A stretch of 64,000 nt of DNA. Origin: Variovorax paradoxus B4 (GTDB lineage Bacteria > Pseudomonadota > Gammaproteobacteria > Burkholderiales > Burkholderiaceae_C). The notes under the pieces are model-generated. The model was given only the letters and a program-made list of their open reading frames with translations, ran no database searches and was not told the origin of the DNA. Numbering within the stretch: position 1 is the stretch's first letter; the number at the start of each line of letters is the position of its first letter. The position numbers were made by a program, and so were the translations under genes. This document shows, one piece after another, positions 16,806 to 26,985 of this stretch. The DNA lies in assembly GCF_000463015.1 (NCBI RefSeq), contig NC_022247.1, forward strand, positions 5,084,001-5,148,000, given 5' to 3'.

Positions 16806-17648
16806 TTAGCCACCCTGCACTTGAAGGCTGCGCATCGTGCGCCCCATCGCCAGGCGCCCGAACGCGACCAGCGCGACGATCCAGAAGCACTGCAGCCCCA
16901 GTCCGCGCAGCGCATGCCAGCCGCTCAGTTGCCCGAAGTAAAGCCGTGCCGGAATGTCGAACAGCCCCGCCAGCGGCTGCACCAGCAACGCGGCCTGCCA
17001 GGCGTCGGGCAGCAGCGCCAGCGGCAGCAGGTTGCCCGAAAACACGATGACCACGGGTGTCGCCACCGCACTGATGCCGCGCTCGTTGAGCGCCGCCGTG
17101 GCCGCCACGTTGAGCAGCATCACCATCGCGGTCGACAGCAGCAGCGCGAGCACCACCGACAGCAAAAACGCCACGCCGGCCACCGCGTTCGCGGGCGGTT
17201 GCCAGGCCCACTCGCCCAGCCCCGCCAGCGGCAGCACGACCGCCGCGAAGGCCGCCATCAGCGCCATGCGCGGCAACAGCCGGGCCGCGATCCAGCCGGC
17301 GCTGCGCGCGAACCACAGCGCATACGCATCCACCGGCCGCAACCGGTCGTAGGCCACCGCGCCGGTGCGCACGGCCTGCGCCACCTCCGGGTCGCCGAGC
17401 CAGGGCAGCAGCACCAGCAGGCCTTGCGCGAGCCAGGTGTAGCTGATGGCCTGGGCGAGCGACATCGACGACGCCGCACCCGCGATGGCGCTGCCGCCAT
17501 AGAACGCCGCGAACACCATCACCTTGATGCCGCCCCACCAGCACTGCGTCGCAAAGCCGGCGAGCGCCGCCGTGCGGTACTGCAGCATCTGCAGGAAGCG
17601 CGATACAAAGGCCGCGGCATAGGGGCGCAGCAGATCGCGCGGGCTCAC
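16806..17648 (-). CDS. ABC-2 type export permease (COG4587-like)
   Basis: This is the first membrane subunit of the exporter. The 280-residue protein starts with a short cytoplasmic helix (SPRDLLRPYAAAFVSRFLQM), then about six membrane segments; the segment AYDRLRPVDAYALWFARSAG matches the loop found in this group and mirrors RLLLRPRP in its partner. It overlaps the ATPase gene by 4 bp (ATGA), so their translation is coupled. The second permease follows after the repeat at 16704. The substrate is unknown. Confidence 0.85.
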   Translation of the reverse strand: MSPRDLLRPYAAAFVSRFLQMLQYRTAALAGFATQCWWGGIKVMVFAAFYGGSAIAGAASSMSLAQAISYTWLAQGLLVLLPWLGDPEVAQAVRTGAVAYDRLRPVDAYALWFARSAGWIAARLLPRMALMAAFAAVVLPLAGLGEWAWQPPANAVAGVAFLLSVVLALLLSTAMVMLLNVAATAALNERGISAVATPVVIVFSGNLLPLALLPDAWQAALLVQPLAGLFDIPARLYFGQLSGWHALRGLGLQCFWIVALVAFGRLAMGRTMRSLQVQGG

Positions 17649-18640
17649 GCTTCGGCCGCTCCATGCATGGCATAGAAGCGCGCGATCACGGCCTCGATGG
17701 CCATGCCCTCGAGGCGGATGTCTTCCACCGCGTGCTCGGCCGCGATGCGCGCGATCAGCGCGGGCGCGGAAGTCAGCGCGGGATCGAAATCGAGCACCAG
17801 CGTCTGGCCGTCCCGCGCGTGCACCGTGGCACCGGGCACCTGCCCGGGCAATGCGGCGTCCTGCGCAAAGTCGACCACCAGCCGGCGCTCGGCCATCACC
17901 TGCGCGCGCAGCGCCTCGACCGGGCTGTCGGCCAGCACGCGGCCGTGGCCGATGACGATCACGCGCTGGGCCAGCGCCTCGATGTCGTGCATGTCGTGCG
18001 TGGTCAGCAGCACGGTGGTGCCGCGCTCGCGGTTGGCGCGCCGCACGAAGTCGCGCACCGCGAGCTTCGAGGGCGCGTCAAGGCCGATGGTCGGCTCGTC
18101 GAGAAACAGGATGTCCGGCTCGTGCAGCAGCGCCGCCGCGATCTCGGCACGCATGCGCTGGCCCAGCGAGAGCTGGCGCACCGGCTGGCCGAGCACGCGC
18201 TCCAGGTGCAGCAGCGCGACCAGTTCGTCGCGCGTGCGCCGATAGCGCACCGGATCGACACGGTAGATGTCGCGCAGCAGGTCGAAACCGTCGCCCACCG
18301 GCAGGTCCCACCACAGCTGCGTGCGCTGCCCGAAGACCACGCCGATGCGCGCCACGTGGCGCTCGCGGTCCGCGAAGGGATCGCGCCCGTCGATCTCCAC
18401 GCGCCCGCCGTCGGGCCGCAGGATGCCCGCGAGGATCTTGATGGTGGTCGACTTGCCCGCGCCGTTCGGCCCGATGAAGCCCAGCAGCTCGCCGCGCTCG
18501 AGCGAGAACGACACGCCCGACAGCGCCTCCACCGTGCGGTGGCGACGCTGCAGCAGCCCGCGCAGCGCCCCCATCACGCCCGGGTCGCGCTCGGAGATGC
18601 GGTAGGTCTTGAGGAGTTGGTCGACGAGGATGTGGGGCAT
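17645..18640 (-). CDS. ABC exporter ATP-binding protein (COG4586-like)
   Basis: This cytoplasmic ATPase powers the two permeases that follow it. The 331-residue protein has Walker A GFIGPNGAGKSTT near residue 55, signature LSLGQRMRAEIAAALLHEP, Walker B ILFLDEPTIGLD and an H-loop TTHDMHD. The N-terminal MPHILVDQLLKTYRISERDP and the post-Q-loop RIGVVFGQRTQLWWDLPV are typical of the group paired with ABC-2 permeases of the DUF990 type. It is the first gene of the operon, divergent from the HAD phosphatase at 18738. Confidence 0.9.
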   Translation of the reverse strand: MPHILVDQLLKTYRISERDPGVMGALRGLLQRRHRTVEALSGVSFSLERGELLGFIGPNGAGKSTTIKILAGILRPDGGRVEIDGRDPFADRERHVARIGVVFGQRTQLWWDLPVGDGFDLLRDIYRVDPVRYRRTRDELVALLHLERVLGQPVRQLSLGQRMRAEIAAALLHEPDILFLDEPTIGLDAPSKLAVRDFVRRANRERGTTVLLTTHDMHDIEALAQRVIVIGHGRVLADSPVEALRAQVMAERRLVVDFAQDAALPGQVPGATVHARDGQTLVLDFDPALTSAPALIARIAAEHAVEDIRLEGMAIEAVIARFYAMHGAAEA

Positions 18641-18737
18641 GGAAAGCGCCGCGCCGGCATGGAATGCGCGGCGGGGGCGGGATGCTACACGAAACCGCCG
18701 GTACGATCACGGGCTCTCCAGAGATTGCCCGCCCGCC

Positions 18738-19574
18738 ATGCCTTCGTCGCCTTCCCTGCCTCCCTCGCCCACCCATCTGCTGCCACTGGACCGCTGGGCC
18801 GCGCCCACGCGCAGCGCGCTCGTGGGCGTGTTCACCGACATCGACGACACGCTCACCACCGAGGGCGCGATCACGCCCGACGCGCTGCAGGCGCTCGGCG
18901 ACCTCAAGGCCGCAGGCCTCGCCATCGTGGCGATCACGGGCCGGCCCGTGGGCTGGAGCCTGCCCTTCGTCAACACCTGGCCGGTCGATGCGATCGTGGC
19001 GGAGAACGGCGCGGTGGCGCTGCTGCCCACGGCCGATGGAACGATCGAGAAGCGCTACATGCAGGATGCGCCCACGCGCACCGCCAACTTCGAGCGCATG
19101 CAGGCCGTGCTGGTGCGCATCGAACGCGAGATTCCGGGCGCGCAGCGCGCCACCGATTCGCCGGGCCGCGAGACCGACATTGCCATCGACCACAGCGAGT
19201 TCGTGCAGCTGAGCGAAGAGACCATCGCCCACGTCGTCGCGCTGATGCGCAGCGAAGGCATGCACGCCACCGTGAGCAGCATCCACATCAACGGCTGGTA
19301 TGGCGACAACGACAAGCTCGAGGGCGCGAGCTGGATCGTGCACGAACTCTGGGGCCGCGCGCTCGACGACGAACTCGACCGCTGGGCCTATGTGGGCGAC
19401 TCCACCAACGACCAGCTGATGTTCCGCACCTTCGCGAGCAGCATCGGCGTGGCGAACGTCGCGCGCTTCGTGCCGCAGCTGGAGCACCTGCCGCGCTATG
19501 TGGCAGAGGGCGAGCGCGGCGCGGGTTTTGCCGAGGCGGCGCGCGCGATTCTCTCGGCTCGCGCTACCCGCTGA
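18738..19574 (+). CDS. HAD superfamily (IIB) phosphatase
   Basis: This 278-residue cytoplasmic hydrolase belongs to the Cof/sucrose-phosphatase branch. Visible motifs are FTDIDDTLTTEG (nucleophile Asp with D-x-D), AITGRPVGWS, a lysine/cap region, and AYVGDSTNDQLMF with the C-terminal acidic pair. The cap contains HINGWYGDNDKLEGA, seen in mannosyl-3-phosphoglycerate or sugar phosphatases. The substrate is not known. ATG 18738 is chosen because earlier frame overlaps the divergent ABC gene. Confidence 0.8.
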   Translation: MPSSPSLPPSPTHLLPLDRWAAPTRSALVGVFTDIDDTLTTEGAITPDALQALGDLKAAGLAIVAITGRPVGWSLPFVNTWPVDAIVAENGAVALLPTADGTIEKRYMQDAPTRTANFERMQAVLVRIEREIPGAQRATDSPGRETDIAIDHSEFVQLSEETIAHVVALMRSEGMHATVSSIHINGWYGDNDKLEGASWIVHELWGRALDDELDRWAYVGDSTNDQLMFRTFASSIGVANVARFVPQLEHLPRYVAEGERGAGFAEAARAILSARATR

Positions 19575-19605
19575 CCGGCCGCCGCGCGCCCTCCCGCAAG
19601 CCGGC

Positions 19606-20580
19606 TCACTTGTCCTTCGCCAGCCCCAGCTTGTCGATCACCGCCTTCTCGCGCAACACCGTGTCCTGCGCGAACTTGGTGTAGGTCGCCGAGCTCATGT
19701 AGTTCGGCAGCATGTCGTAGCGGCCGAGCGACGCCACATAGCTCGGCTCTTCCATCGCCTGCTTGAACGCGTCGTGCAGCTTCTTCACCACCTCGGGCGG
19801 CGTGCCCTTGGGGGCGCCGATGCCGAAGGGCGAGTTCTGCACGATGTCGTAGCCCAGCTCCTTCAGCGTCGGCGCGTCGGGGAACTTGGCCAGGCGCTTC
19901 TCGCCCCAGGTGTTCAGCACGCGCAGCTTGCCGGCCTCGACCTGCGGTGCAAAACCGGTGCTGTCGGCGGCCGCCATCAGCTGGCCGCTGAGCACGGCGA
20001 GCATCAGGTCGGCGCTGCCCTTGTAGGGCACGTGCTGCAGCTGGATGCCGGCCTTCTGCGCCACGATCTCGGTCGTGAGGTGCGGACTCGTCAGGTTGCC
20101 GGTGGAACCATAGGTGAGCTTGCCGGGGTTGGCCTTGGCGTAGGCGACGAAGTCGGCCCAGGTCTTGAACGGGCTGTCGGCCGGCACCACGATGCCGAAG
20201 GCGTAGCCCGTGACGTTCAGCACGTAGCTGATGTCCTTGAGCGGATCCCAGTTGATCTTGGTGGTGTAGCCGAGGCGGAACACGCCGAGCGGGATCTGCG
20301 CGACGGTGTAGCCGTCGGGCTGCGAGGTCTGCAGCGCCTGCGCGGGCAAGGTGCCGCCGGCGCCGGGCTTGTTGTCGACGATGACGGGCTGGCCGAGGAT
20401 CTTGCTCGCGTTGTCTGCCAGCTGGCGCATCGTGATGTCGGTGGGCCCGCCCGCGGGGAACGCGATGATCAGCTTGATCGGCTTGGCGGGAAAGGCCTGC
20501 GCGAGCGCCGCCAGCGGAGAAAGAAGAAGCCCGCAGGCTGCGGCGAGCGTGGCGGCACGGAAAAGCGATCGGCGGGACAT
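19606..20580 (-). CDS. Bug/TctC-type periplasmic solute receptor
   Basis: Bug receptors bind small carboxylates in the periplasm and normally serve tripartite tricarboxylate transporters, but most in this order are orphans. The 324-residue product has a cleavable signal (SRRSLFRAATLAAACGLLLS ending ALAQA), then FPAKPIKLIIAFPAGGPTDI, VIVDNKPGAGG and ALQTSQPDGYT, all hallmarks. ATG 20580 gives the signal peptide. It is the last of three leftward genes after ornithine cyclodeaminase and acetylpolyamine amidohydrolase, suggesting a ligand related to that metabolism. No TctA/TctB genes are nearby. Confidence 0.9.
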   Translation of the reverse strand: MSRRSLFRAATLAAACGLLLSPLAALAQAFPAKPIKLIIAFPAGGPTDITMRQLADNASKILGQPVIVDNKPGAGGTLPAQALQTSQPDGYTVAQIPLGVFRLGYTTKINWDPLKDISYVLNVTGYAFGIVVPADSPFKTWADFVAYAKANPGKLTYGSTGNLTSPHLTTEIVAQKAGIQLQHVPYKGSADLMLAVLSGQLMAAADSTGFAPQVEAGKLRVLNTWGEKRLAKFPDAPTLKELGYDIVQNSPFGIGAPKGTPPEVVKKLHDAFKQAMEEPSYVASLGRYDMLPNYMSSATYTKFAQDTVLREKAVIDKLGLAKDK

Positions 20581-20681
20581 GGTGACGGGTTCCTGAAACG
20601 GGAAAAAAGCAAAAGGGCGCATTGGGCCCTGCCTTTTGCGCGGCGGCAATCGGTGCTCACCCGACTGCTGTCGCCTGCGGC

Positions 20682-21731
20682 TCAGCCCGCGGCCTGCTGC
20701 TCGAATCCCTGCAGCACGTTGGCGGCATTGACACCCACCTCGGCCACCGCATAGCCGCCCTCGAAAACGAACACCGTGGGCAGGCCGGCGCGCGCCAGGT
20801 CTTCGCCCATGCGCAGGTAGTCGTCGCTCTTGAGCCGGAAACCCGCGACCGGGTCGCCTTCGAAGGTGTCGACGCCGAGCGACACCACCAGCGCGCCTGC
20901 GCGCACCGCGGCAATGCCGTCGAGCGCTGTCTTCAGCGCCGCGCGCCAGGCGGCGAAGTCGGTGCCGCGCGCGAGCGGCAGGTTATGGTTGAAGCCGAGC
21001 CCGGCGCCCGCGCCGCGCTCGTCGGCATGGCCCAGGTAGTAGGGATAGTCCGTGAGCGGATCGCCATGCAGGCTTGCGAAATGCACGTCGCTGCGCTCGT
21101 AGAAGATGGCCTGCGTGCCGTTGCCGTGGTGGTAGTCCACGTCCAGCACCGCCACGCGCTCCACGCCCGCATCGCGCAGCGCCTGCGCGGCCACCGCGGC
21201 GTTGTTGACGAAGCAGTAGCCGCCGAAGAAATCGGTGCCCGCATGGTGGCCGGGCGGCCGCGTGAGCGCGAAGGCGGCGCGCTGTCCGGCGACGACGCGC
21301 TGCGCCGCGGTCCAGGCGCAGGCGGCGCCGTGGCGCGCGGCGGCCCAGCTGCCGGCCATCAGCGGCGTGCCCGCGTCGAACGAGAACAGCCCCATGCGCG
21401 CAGGAAAACTCCGGGGCAATACGTCGGTGCGCATGCCGCGCGTGGGCCAGTACGAAGGCAGGGCATCGCGCGACGCGTTGGACGGATCGAGCGCCACCCA
21501 TTCGTCCCAGGCATGGGCGATGAAGTCCAGGTAGCGCGGTGCGTGCACCCTGGCCAGCAGCGCCCCGTCGAAGGCATCGGGCGCCTGCAGCGGGCCCAGG
21601 CCGCGGCGCTCCAGTTCATGTTTCACATGGTCGACGCGGGCAGGCACCTCGAAGCACGGCACCAGTTCCCCGCGGAACATCTCGACTTTGCCCTGGTGCA
21701 GTGCGTGCTGGTCGTTGTAGATGGTGAGCAT
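20682..21731 (-). CDS. Acetylpolyamine amidohydrolase (histone deacetylase family)
   Basis: This zinc hydrolase resembles AphA of Mycoplana ramosa, which removes acetyl groups from acetylated polyamines. Of its 349 residues the N-terminus MLTIYNDQHALHQGKVEMFR, the catalytic TRPPGHHAGTDFFGGYCF with the His pair, the zinc site LDVDYHHGNGTQ, and SLGVDTFEGDP match the family. ATG 21731 aligns with the AphA start; ATG 21743, which overlaps the upstream stop (ATGA), is an alternative. Between ornithine cyclodeaminase and a Bug receptor, and near a polyamine-type transporter, its role is probably acetylpolyamine use. Confidence 0.9.
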   Translation of the reverse strand: MLTIYNDQHALHQGKVEMFRGELVPCFEVPARVDHVKHELERRGLGPLQAPDAFDGALLARVHAPRYLDFIAHAWDEWVALDPSNASRDALPSYWPTRGMRTDVLPRSFPARMGLFSFDAGTPLMAGSWAAARHGAACAWTAAQRVVAGQRAAFALTRPPGHHAGTDFFGGYCFVNNAAVAAQALRDAGVERVAVLDVDYHHGNGTQAIFYERSDVHFASLHGDPLTDYPYYLGHADERGAGAGLGFNHNLPLARGTDFAAWRAALKTALDGIAAVRAGALVVSLGVDTFEGDPVAGFRLKSDDYLRMGEDLARAGLPTVFVFEGGYAVAEVGVNAANVLQGFEQQAAG

Positions 21732-21739
21732 GCCGCCCA

Positions 21740-22789
21740 TCATGCCGCACGCCGCAGCACCGCCCGGCGCCGGCCGGAGGCGGTGAGTCCGAACAGGTCC
21801 TTCGGATCGTCGAGCTCGGGCACCAGCGCGATCTGCTGGCCGATGCCGCGCTCGAGCGATAGCTGGTGGATGTAGCGCAGCGCCGTGTAGTCCTCCAGCG
21901 CGAAGCCGACCGAGTCGAACACCGTGACCTGGTCGGCGCTCTCGCGCCCGGGCACGCTGCCGAGCAGCACCTTCCAGAGTTCGTGCACCGGAAAGTCGGC
22001 CGGCAGCTGCTGGATCTCGCCCTCGATGCGGGTCTGGGGTTCGTACTCGACGAACACGCGGGCAAGGCGCAGCACGTCGGGATGCAACTCGGTCTTGCCG
22101 GGGGAGTCGCCGCCGACCGCGTTGATGTGCATGCCCGGCTCGATCATCTCGGGCGCGAGCACGACCGCGTGGCCCTGGTGGGCCGTGACCATGGTCACGA
22201 TGTCGGCGCCGCGCACGGCCGCGGCGACGGAAGGCGCGCGCACCACCTCGAGCGGCGTGCAGGCCGACAGATGGCGCACCAGCTTGTCAGTGGCATGCGG
22301 ATCGATGTCGAACACGCGCACTTCCTCGATGCCCAGCAACGCATGGAAAGCCAGGGCCTGGAACTCGCTCTGCGAGCCGTTGCCGATCAGCGCCATGCTG
22401 CGCGAGGCGGGCCGCGCCAGGGCCTGTGCCGCCATGGCCGAGGTGGCGGCGGTGCGCAGCGCGGTGGTGAGCGTGAGCTCGGACAACAGCACGGGGTACC
22501 CCGTATCGACCTCGGCCAGCACGCCAAAGGCCATGACCGTGGGCAGCCCGAGCGCCGTGTTGTGCGGATGGCCGTTGACGTACTTGAAGGCGTAGGCGCC
22601 GTCGTCGGCCACAGGCATCAACTCGATCACGCCGAGGTGCGAGTGGCTGGCCACGCGCGCCTTCTTGTCGAACTCGCGCCAGCGCATGAAGTCGTCGCGC
22701 AGCGCGTCGGCCAGGGCCTTGAGGAATTCAGGAACGCCGGTTTCGTCCACCAGGCGAACCAGGCTGTGAACATCGATGAAGCGGGTCAT
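21740..22789 (-). CDS. Ornithine cyclodeaminase
   Basis: OCD converts L-ornithine to L-proline and ammonia with NAD. The 349-residue product is the full length of the Pseudomonas enzyme. It shows the substrate region SHSHLGVIELMPVADDGAYA with FKYVNGHPHNT, the dinucleotide fold ALIGNGSQSEFQALAF and the active-site segment NAVGGDSPGKTELHPDVL. ATG 22789 has GGAG 5-8 bases upstream. It leads the leftward unit and overlaps the acetylpolyamine amidohydrolase frame. Ornithine, arginine and putrescine metabolism meet here. Alanine dehydrogenase activity is a weaker alternative in this family. Confidence 0.9.
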   Translation of the reverse strand: MTRFIDVHSLVRLVDETGVPEFLKALADALRDDFMRWREFDKKARVASHSHLGVIELMPVADDGAYAFKYVNGHPHNTALGLPTVMAFGVLAEVDTGYPVLLSELTLTTALRTAATSAMAAQALARPASRSMALIGNGSQSEFQALAFHALLGIEEVRVFDIDPHATDKLVRHLSACTPLEVVRAPSVAAAVRGADIVTMVTAHQGHAVVLAPEMIEPGMHINAVGGDSPGKTELHPDVLRLARVFVEYEPQTRIEGEIQQLPADFPVHELWKVLLGSVPGRESADQVTVFDSVGFALEDYTALRYIHQLSLERGIGQQIALVPELDDPKDLFGLTASGRRRAVLRRAA

Positions 22790-22949
22790 GGCACGGCTCC
22801 TTGCGTAGCCCGGCACGGCGCTTCATCCCTTCATCGATCATTCGCTCCACCGTGGCTGATCCAGGATGCGCCTGCGCCAGGGGTTGGAGCCATTGTGCGC
22901 CTGCTTGCAGGCCATTGCGAGCCCCTTCCGAGCCCTGTTGGCCACGCCT

Positions 22950-24359
22950 TCAGTCGTGCCTGCGCTCTTCGATGCTGCGCTCCAGGAAACGCCAGAGCCG
23001 CTCGTCTTCGCTGAAGGCCACGTTGAAGCGCAGCCAGCCGGTGGGATGCGGGTTGACCAGGAACAGCTGGCCCGGGCCGAGCATGATGCCCTCCGCCGCA
23101 GCGCGCCGCGAGAGCTCGGCACTGTCGGCAATGTCCGGGTGCCGGGCCCACAGGTACATGCCGGCCGCGGCTTCGTGGAACAGCTCGAAGCCGAGCCCGT
23201 CCAGCCGCCTCGCGACGCTGCCTTGTGCCTGCGCGAGGCGCTCGCGCAGGGCCTTGAGATGCTTGCGCCAGCGGCCGTCGGTCACGATGCCGAAGGCCAG
23301 GCGCTCGGTGATGTCGGACGAGGTCAGGCCCGAGATCATCTTGAGCTGTGCCAGCTCTTCGAGCAGCTCCGGCTGGGCGACCACGTAGCCGACGCGGATG
23401 TTGGGCGAGATGGTCTTCGAGTAGCTGCCCACGTAGACCACGCGGCGCAGCTGCCCCAGGCTGGCGAGCGAGGGGCGCATCGATGCGTCCATCTCGGCAT
23501 AGATGTCGTTCTCGACCAGCGTGAAGTCGTGCGTCTGGGCCAGCTGAAGCAGTTGCACCAGCTGCGGCAGCGAGGCCATCGAGCAGGTCGGGCTCTGCAG
23601 CCGGGGCTGGGTGAAGAAGGCCTTGGGCCGATGCGCCGCGAGCAGCGCCTCGAGCGCCGGCATGTCGTAGCCCGTGGGGATGCGCGGCACGCCGACGATC
23701 TCCACGCCCAGGAAACGGAGCATGAACATCAGGTTCGGATAGCCGGGATCGTCCACCAGCACCGAATCGCCCGGCTTGAGCAGGCGGCGCGCCACCAGGT
23801 CCAGCGCCTGGCTGGAACCCTGGGTCAGCAGGACCTGGGCGGCCTCGACCACGATCTGCTGCTCCGAAAGTGCCTCGGCCGTCGCCATGCGCAGCGCCAT
23901 GTGGCCGAAGGGCAGGCCGTAGCCGCCGATGTCGGCGCCTTCGGAGGCCAGGTGGCGCAGGCTGCGGCGCATGCCGTCCTCGAACAGCCAGTCGTGCGGC
24001 AGCCAGCCGCAGCCGGGCTTGAGCGGCAGGTTGCGGTTCTCGAAGATCTGCTGCAGGTACCAGCGGGCGTCGAAGCGGGGATCCGGGCGGGGCACGCTGG
24101 CCGCACCGGCGGCACTGTCCTCCATGCGCCGCTTGACGAAGAAACCCGCGTTGGCGCGCGAGACCAGCAGGCCCTGGGCCACCAGCCGGTCGTAGGCCTC
24201 GACCACCGTGAAAACACTGACGCCGTGGGCCGCGGCGAAGGCGCGGATCGACGGCAGCTTGCTGTCGGCCTTCAGTTTCTGGGAGCCGATCAGTCCGCGC
24301 AACCCTTCCACGATCTGGCTTACCAGCGGCGTCGGCTGTTCGGGGCGAAGAATGAGCAT
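22950..24359 (-). CDS. MocR-type transcription factor (GntR HTH fused to aminotransferase domain)
   Basis: MocR/GabR regulators join a winged helix to a PLP-binding fold-type I domain and often sense amino acids or polyamine products. The 469-residue protein has the HTH at about 1-70 (PLVSQIVEGLRGLIGSQKLK, LPSIRAFAAAHGVSVFTVVE) and a PLP domain with DDPGYPNLMF, VENDIYAEMD and GSYSKTISPNIRVGY, whose Lys would bind PLP. ATG 24359 has GGAG upstream. It is divergent from the aminotransferase operon at 24523, which it probably controls, and upstream of the ornithine cyclodeaminase unit. Confidence 0.9.
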   Translation of the reverse strand: MLILRPEQPTPLVSQIVEGLRGLIGSQKLKADSKLPSIRAFAAAHGVSVFTVVEAYDRLVAQGLLVSRANAGFFVKRRMEDSAAGAASVPRPDPRFDARWYLQQIFENRNLPLKPGCGWLPHDWLFEDGMRRSLRHLASEGADIGGYGLPFGHMALRMATAEALSEQQIVVEAAQVLLTQGSSQALDLVARRLLKPGDSVLVDDPGYPNLMFMLRFLGVEIVGVPRIPTGYDMPALEALLAAHRPKAFFTQPRLQSPTCSMASLPQLVQLLQLAQTHDFTLVENDIYAEMDASMRPSLASLGQLRRVVYVGSYSKTISPNIRVGYVVAQPELLEELAQLKMISGLTSSDITERLAFGIVTDGRWRKHLKALRERLAQAQGSVARRLDGLGFELFHEAAAGMYLWARHPDIADSAELSRRAAAEGIMLGPGQLFLVNPHPTGWLRFNVAFSEDERLWRFLERSIEERRHD

Positions 24360-24406
24360 CGGGGGCGTCTCCGGCAGACCGGCCTGCACCATATTGAGGA
24401 AAGTAT

Positions 24407-24456
24407 GTACAGGATACAAGACCAGTACAGTCTCCCGGGCGATCACTTCCGGTGTA
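24407..24456. promoter_or_regulatory. Repeat motifs in the mocR/gabT divergent region
   Basis: Direct repeats GTACAG at 24407-24412 and 24425-24430 (18 bp apart) and a related GTACAT at 24453-24458 lie between the regulator and the aminotransferase gene. MocR proteins commonly bind direct repeats, so these are operator candidates. No clear -35/-10 was resolved. Confidence 0.4.
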
Positions 24457-24522
24457 CATGGCTGGATCGATTCGTGCGACCTAGAGTGCCGGCATTCCTT
24501 CTTCAAAGCACAGGCCGTACCC

Positions 24523-25815
24523 ATGCAACGCGAACCCCACCTCAGCAATGCCGCCCTCATGGCCCGCCGCAGCGCGGCCGTCGCCCGCGGTGTTGGCCAG
24601 GCCCATGAAATCTTCGTCAGCCGCGCCGCCAACGCCGAGCTGTGGGACGTCGAAGGGCGCCGCTACATCGACTTCGCCGGCGGCATCGCGGTGCTCAACA
24701 CCGGCCACTGCCATCCGGAGATCAGTGCCGCCGTGAAGGCGCAGGTCGATCTCTATTCGCACACCTGCTTCCAGGTGCTGGCCTACGAACCCTACGTGGA
24801 GCTGGCCGAGCGCCTGAACGCGCTGGCACCGGGCCAGTTCGCGAAGAAGTCGATCTTCCTGAGCACCGGCGCCGAGGCGGTCGAGAACGCGGTCAAGATC
24901 GCCCGCGCCCACACCCGGCGCCCCGGCGTCATTGCCTTCAACGGCGGCTACCACGGCCGCACGATGATGACGCTCGGCCTGACCGGCAAGGTGGCGCCCT
25001 ACAAGCTCGGCTTCGGCCCGTTCCCGGGCGAGGTGTTCCATGCGCTGTACCCGAACGCCCTGCACGGCGTGAGCGTGGACGACGCCTTGCATTCGGTCGA
25101 GCTGCTGTTCAAGAACGACATCGAGCCCGAACGCGTGGCGGCCTTCATCCTGGAGCCGGTGCAGGGGGAGGGCGGCTTCTACGTGGCGCCCAACGACTTC
25201 GTCGAAGGCCTGCGCGCGCTGGCGGACCGCCACGGCATCCTGATCATTGCCGACGAGGTGCAGACCGGCGCCGGCCGCACCGGCACCTGGTTCGCCAGCG
25301 AGCAGTGGCCCGTGGCGCCGGACCTGATCACCACCGCCAAGTCGATGGCGGGCGGTTTCCCGATCTCCGGCGTGGTGGGCCGCGCCGAGGTGATGGACGC
25401 GCCCGCGCCCGGCGGCCTGGGCGGCACCTACGCCGGCAGCCCCATCGGCTGCGCCGCGGCGCTCGCGGTGCTCAAGGTGTTCGACGACGAGCAATTGCTG
25501 GCGCGCAGCCGGGCACTCGGCGAGCGGCTCACGGCCGGCCTGCGCCGCATCGCGGCCGACGTGCCGGCCATCGGCGACGTGCGCGGGCTCGGCGCCATGG
25601 TGGCCATCGAGCTGTTCGAGCAGGGCGACACCGCGCGGCCCGACGCCGCGCTGACCCGCCAGGTGGTTGCGGAGGCGGCGCGGCGCGGGTTAATCCTGCT
25701 GTCATGCGGCACCTATGGCAATGTAATTCGCGTGCTGGTGCCGCTCACGGCATCCGACTTGCTTGTGGACGAAGGCCTGGCGCTTCTCGCGGACAGCTTC
25801 GCCGCACTGCGCTGA
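24523..25815 (+). CDS. gabT: 4-aminobutyrate aminotransferase-type class III transaminase
   Basis: GabT moves the amino group of GABA to 2-oxoglutarate, giving succinic semialdehyde. The 430-residue PLP enzyme shows DFAGGIAVLNTGHCHPEI, STGAEAVENAVKIARAHT, AFNGGYHGRT, LIIADEVQTGAGRTG and the Lys-bearing TTAKSMAGGFPISGVVGRA, all typical of GabT. ATG 24523 precedes the conserved start. It opens an operon with a PotABCD-like importer, a ureohydrolase and succinate-semialdehyde dehydrogenase, which fits GABA as intermediate. Putrescine or 5-aminovalerate transamination is possible too. Confidence 0.9.
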   Translation: MQREPHLSNAALMARRSAAVARGVGQAHEIFVSRAANAELWDVEGRRYIDFAGGIAVLNTGHCHPEISAAVKAQVDLYSHTCFQVLAYEPYVELAERLNALAPGQFAKKSIFLSTGAEAVENAVKIARAHTRRPGVIAFNGGYHGRTMMTLGLTGKVAPYKLGFGPFPGEVFHALYPNALHGVSVDDALHSVELLFKNDIEPERVAAFILEPVQGEGGFYVAPNDFVEGLRALADRHGILIIADEVQTGAGRTGTWFASEQWPVAPDLITTAKSMAGGFPISGVVGRAEVMDAPAPGGLGGTYAGSPIGCAAALAVLKVFDDEQLLARSRALGERLTAGLRRIAADVPAIGDVRGLGAMVAIELFEQGDTARPDAALTRQVVAEAARRGLILLSCGTYGNVIRVLVPLTASDLLVDEGLALLADSFAALR

Positions 25816-25838
25816 TCGACCCTTTCCTGAAATCCTCC

Positions 25839-26933
<1,095 letters not shown>

Positions 26934-26985
26934 ATCCGGTCCGTTGTTCCCTCGTTTCCCTTCATCACCCAGGAAGACTTCCACC

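Noticed and set aside
22790..22949. Small gene or promoter between ornithine cyclodeaminase and mocR
   Set aside because: No ribosome site plus frame, and no convincing -35/-10 pair, was seen.
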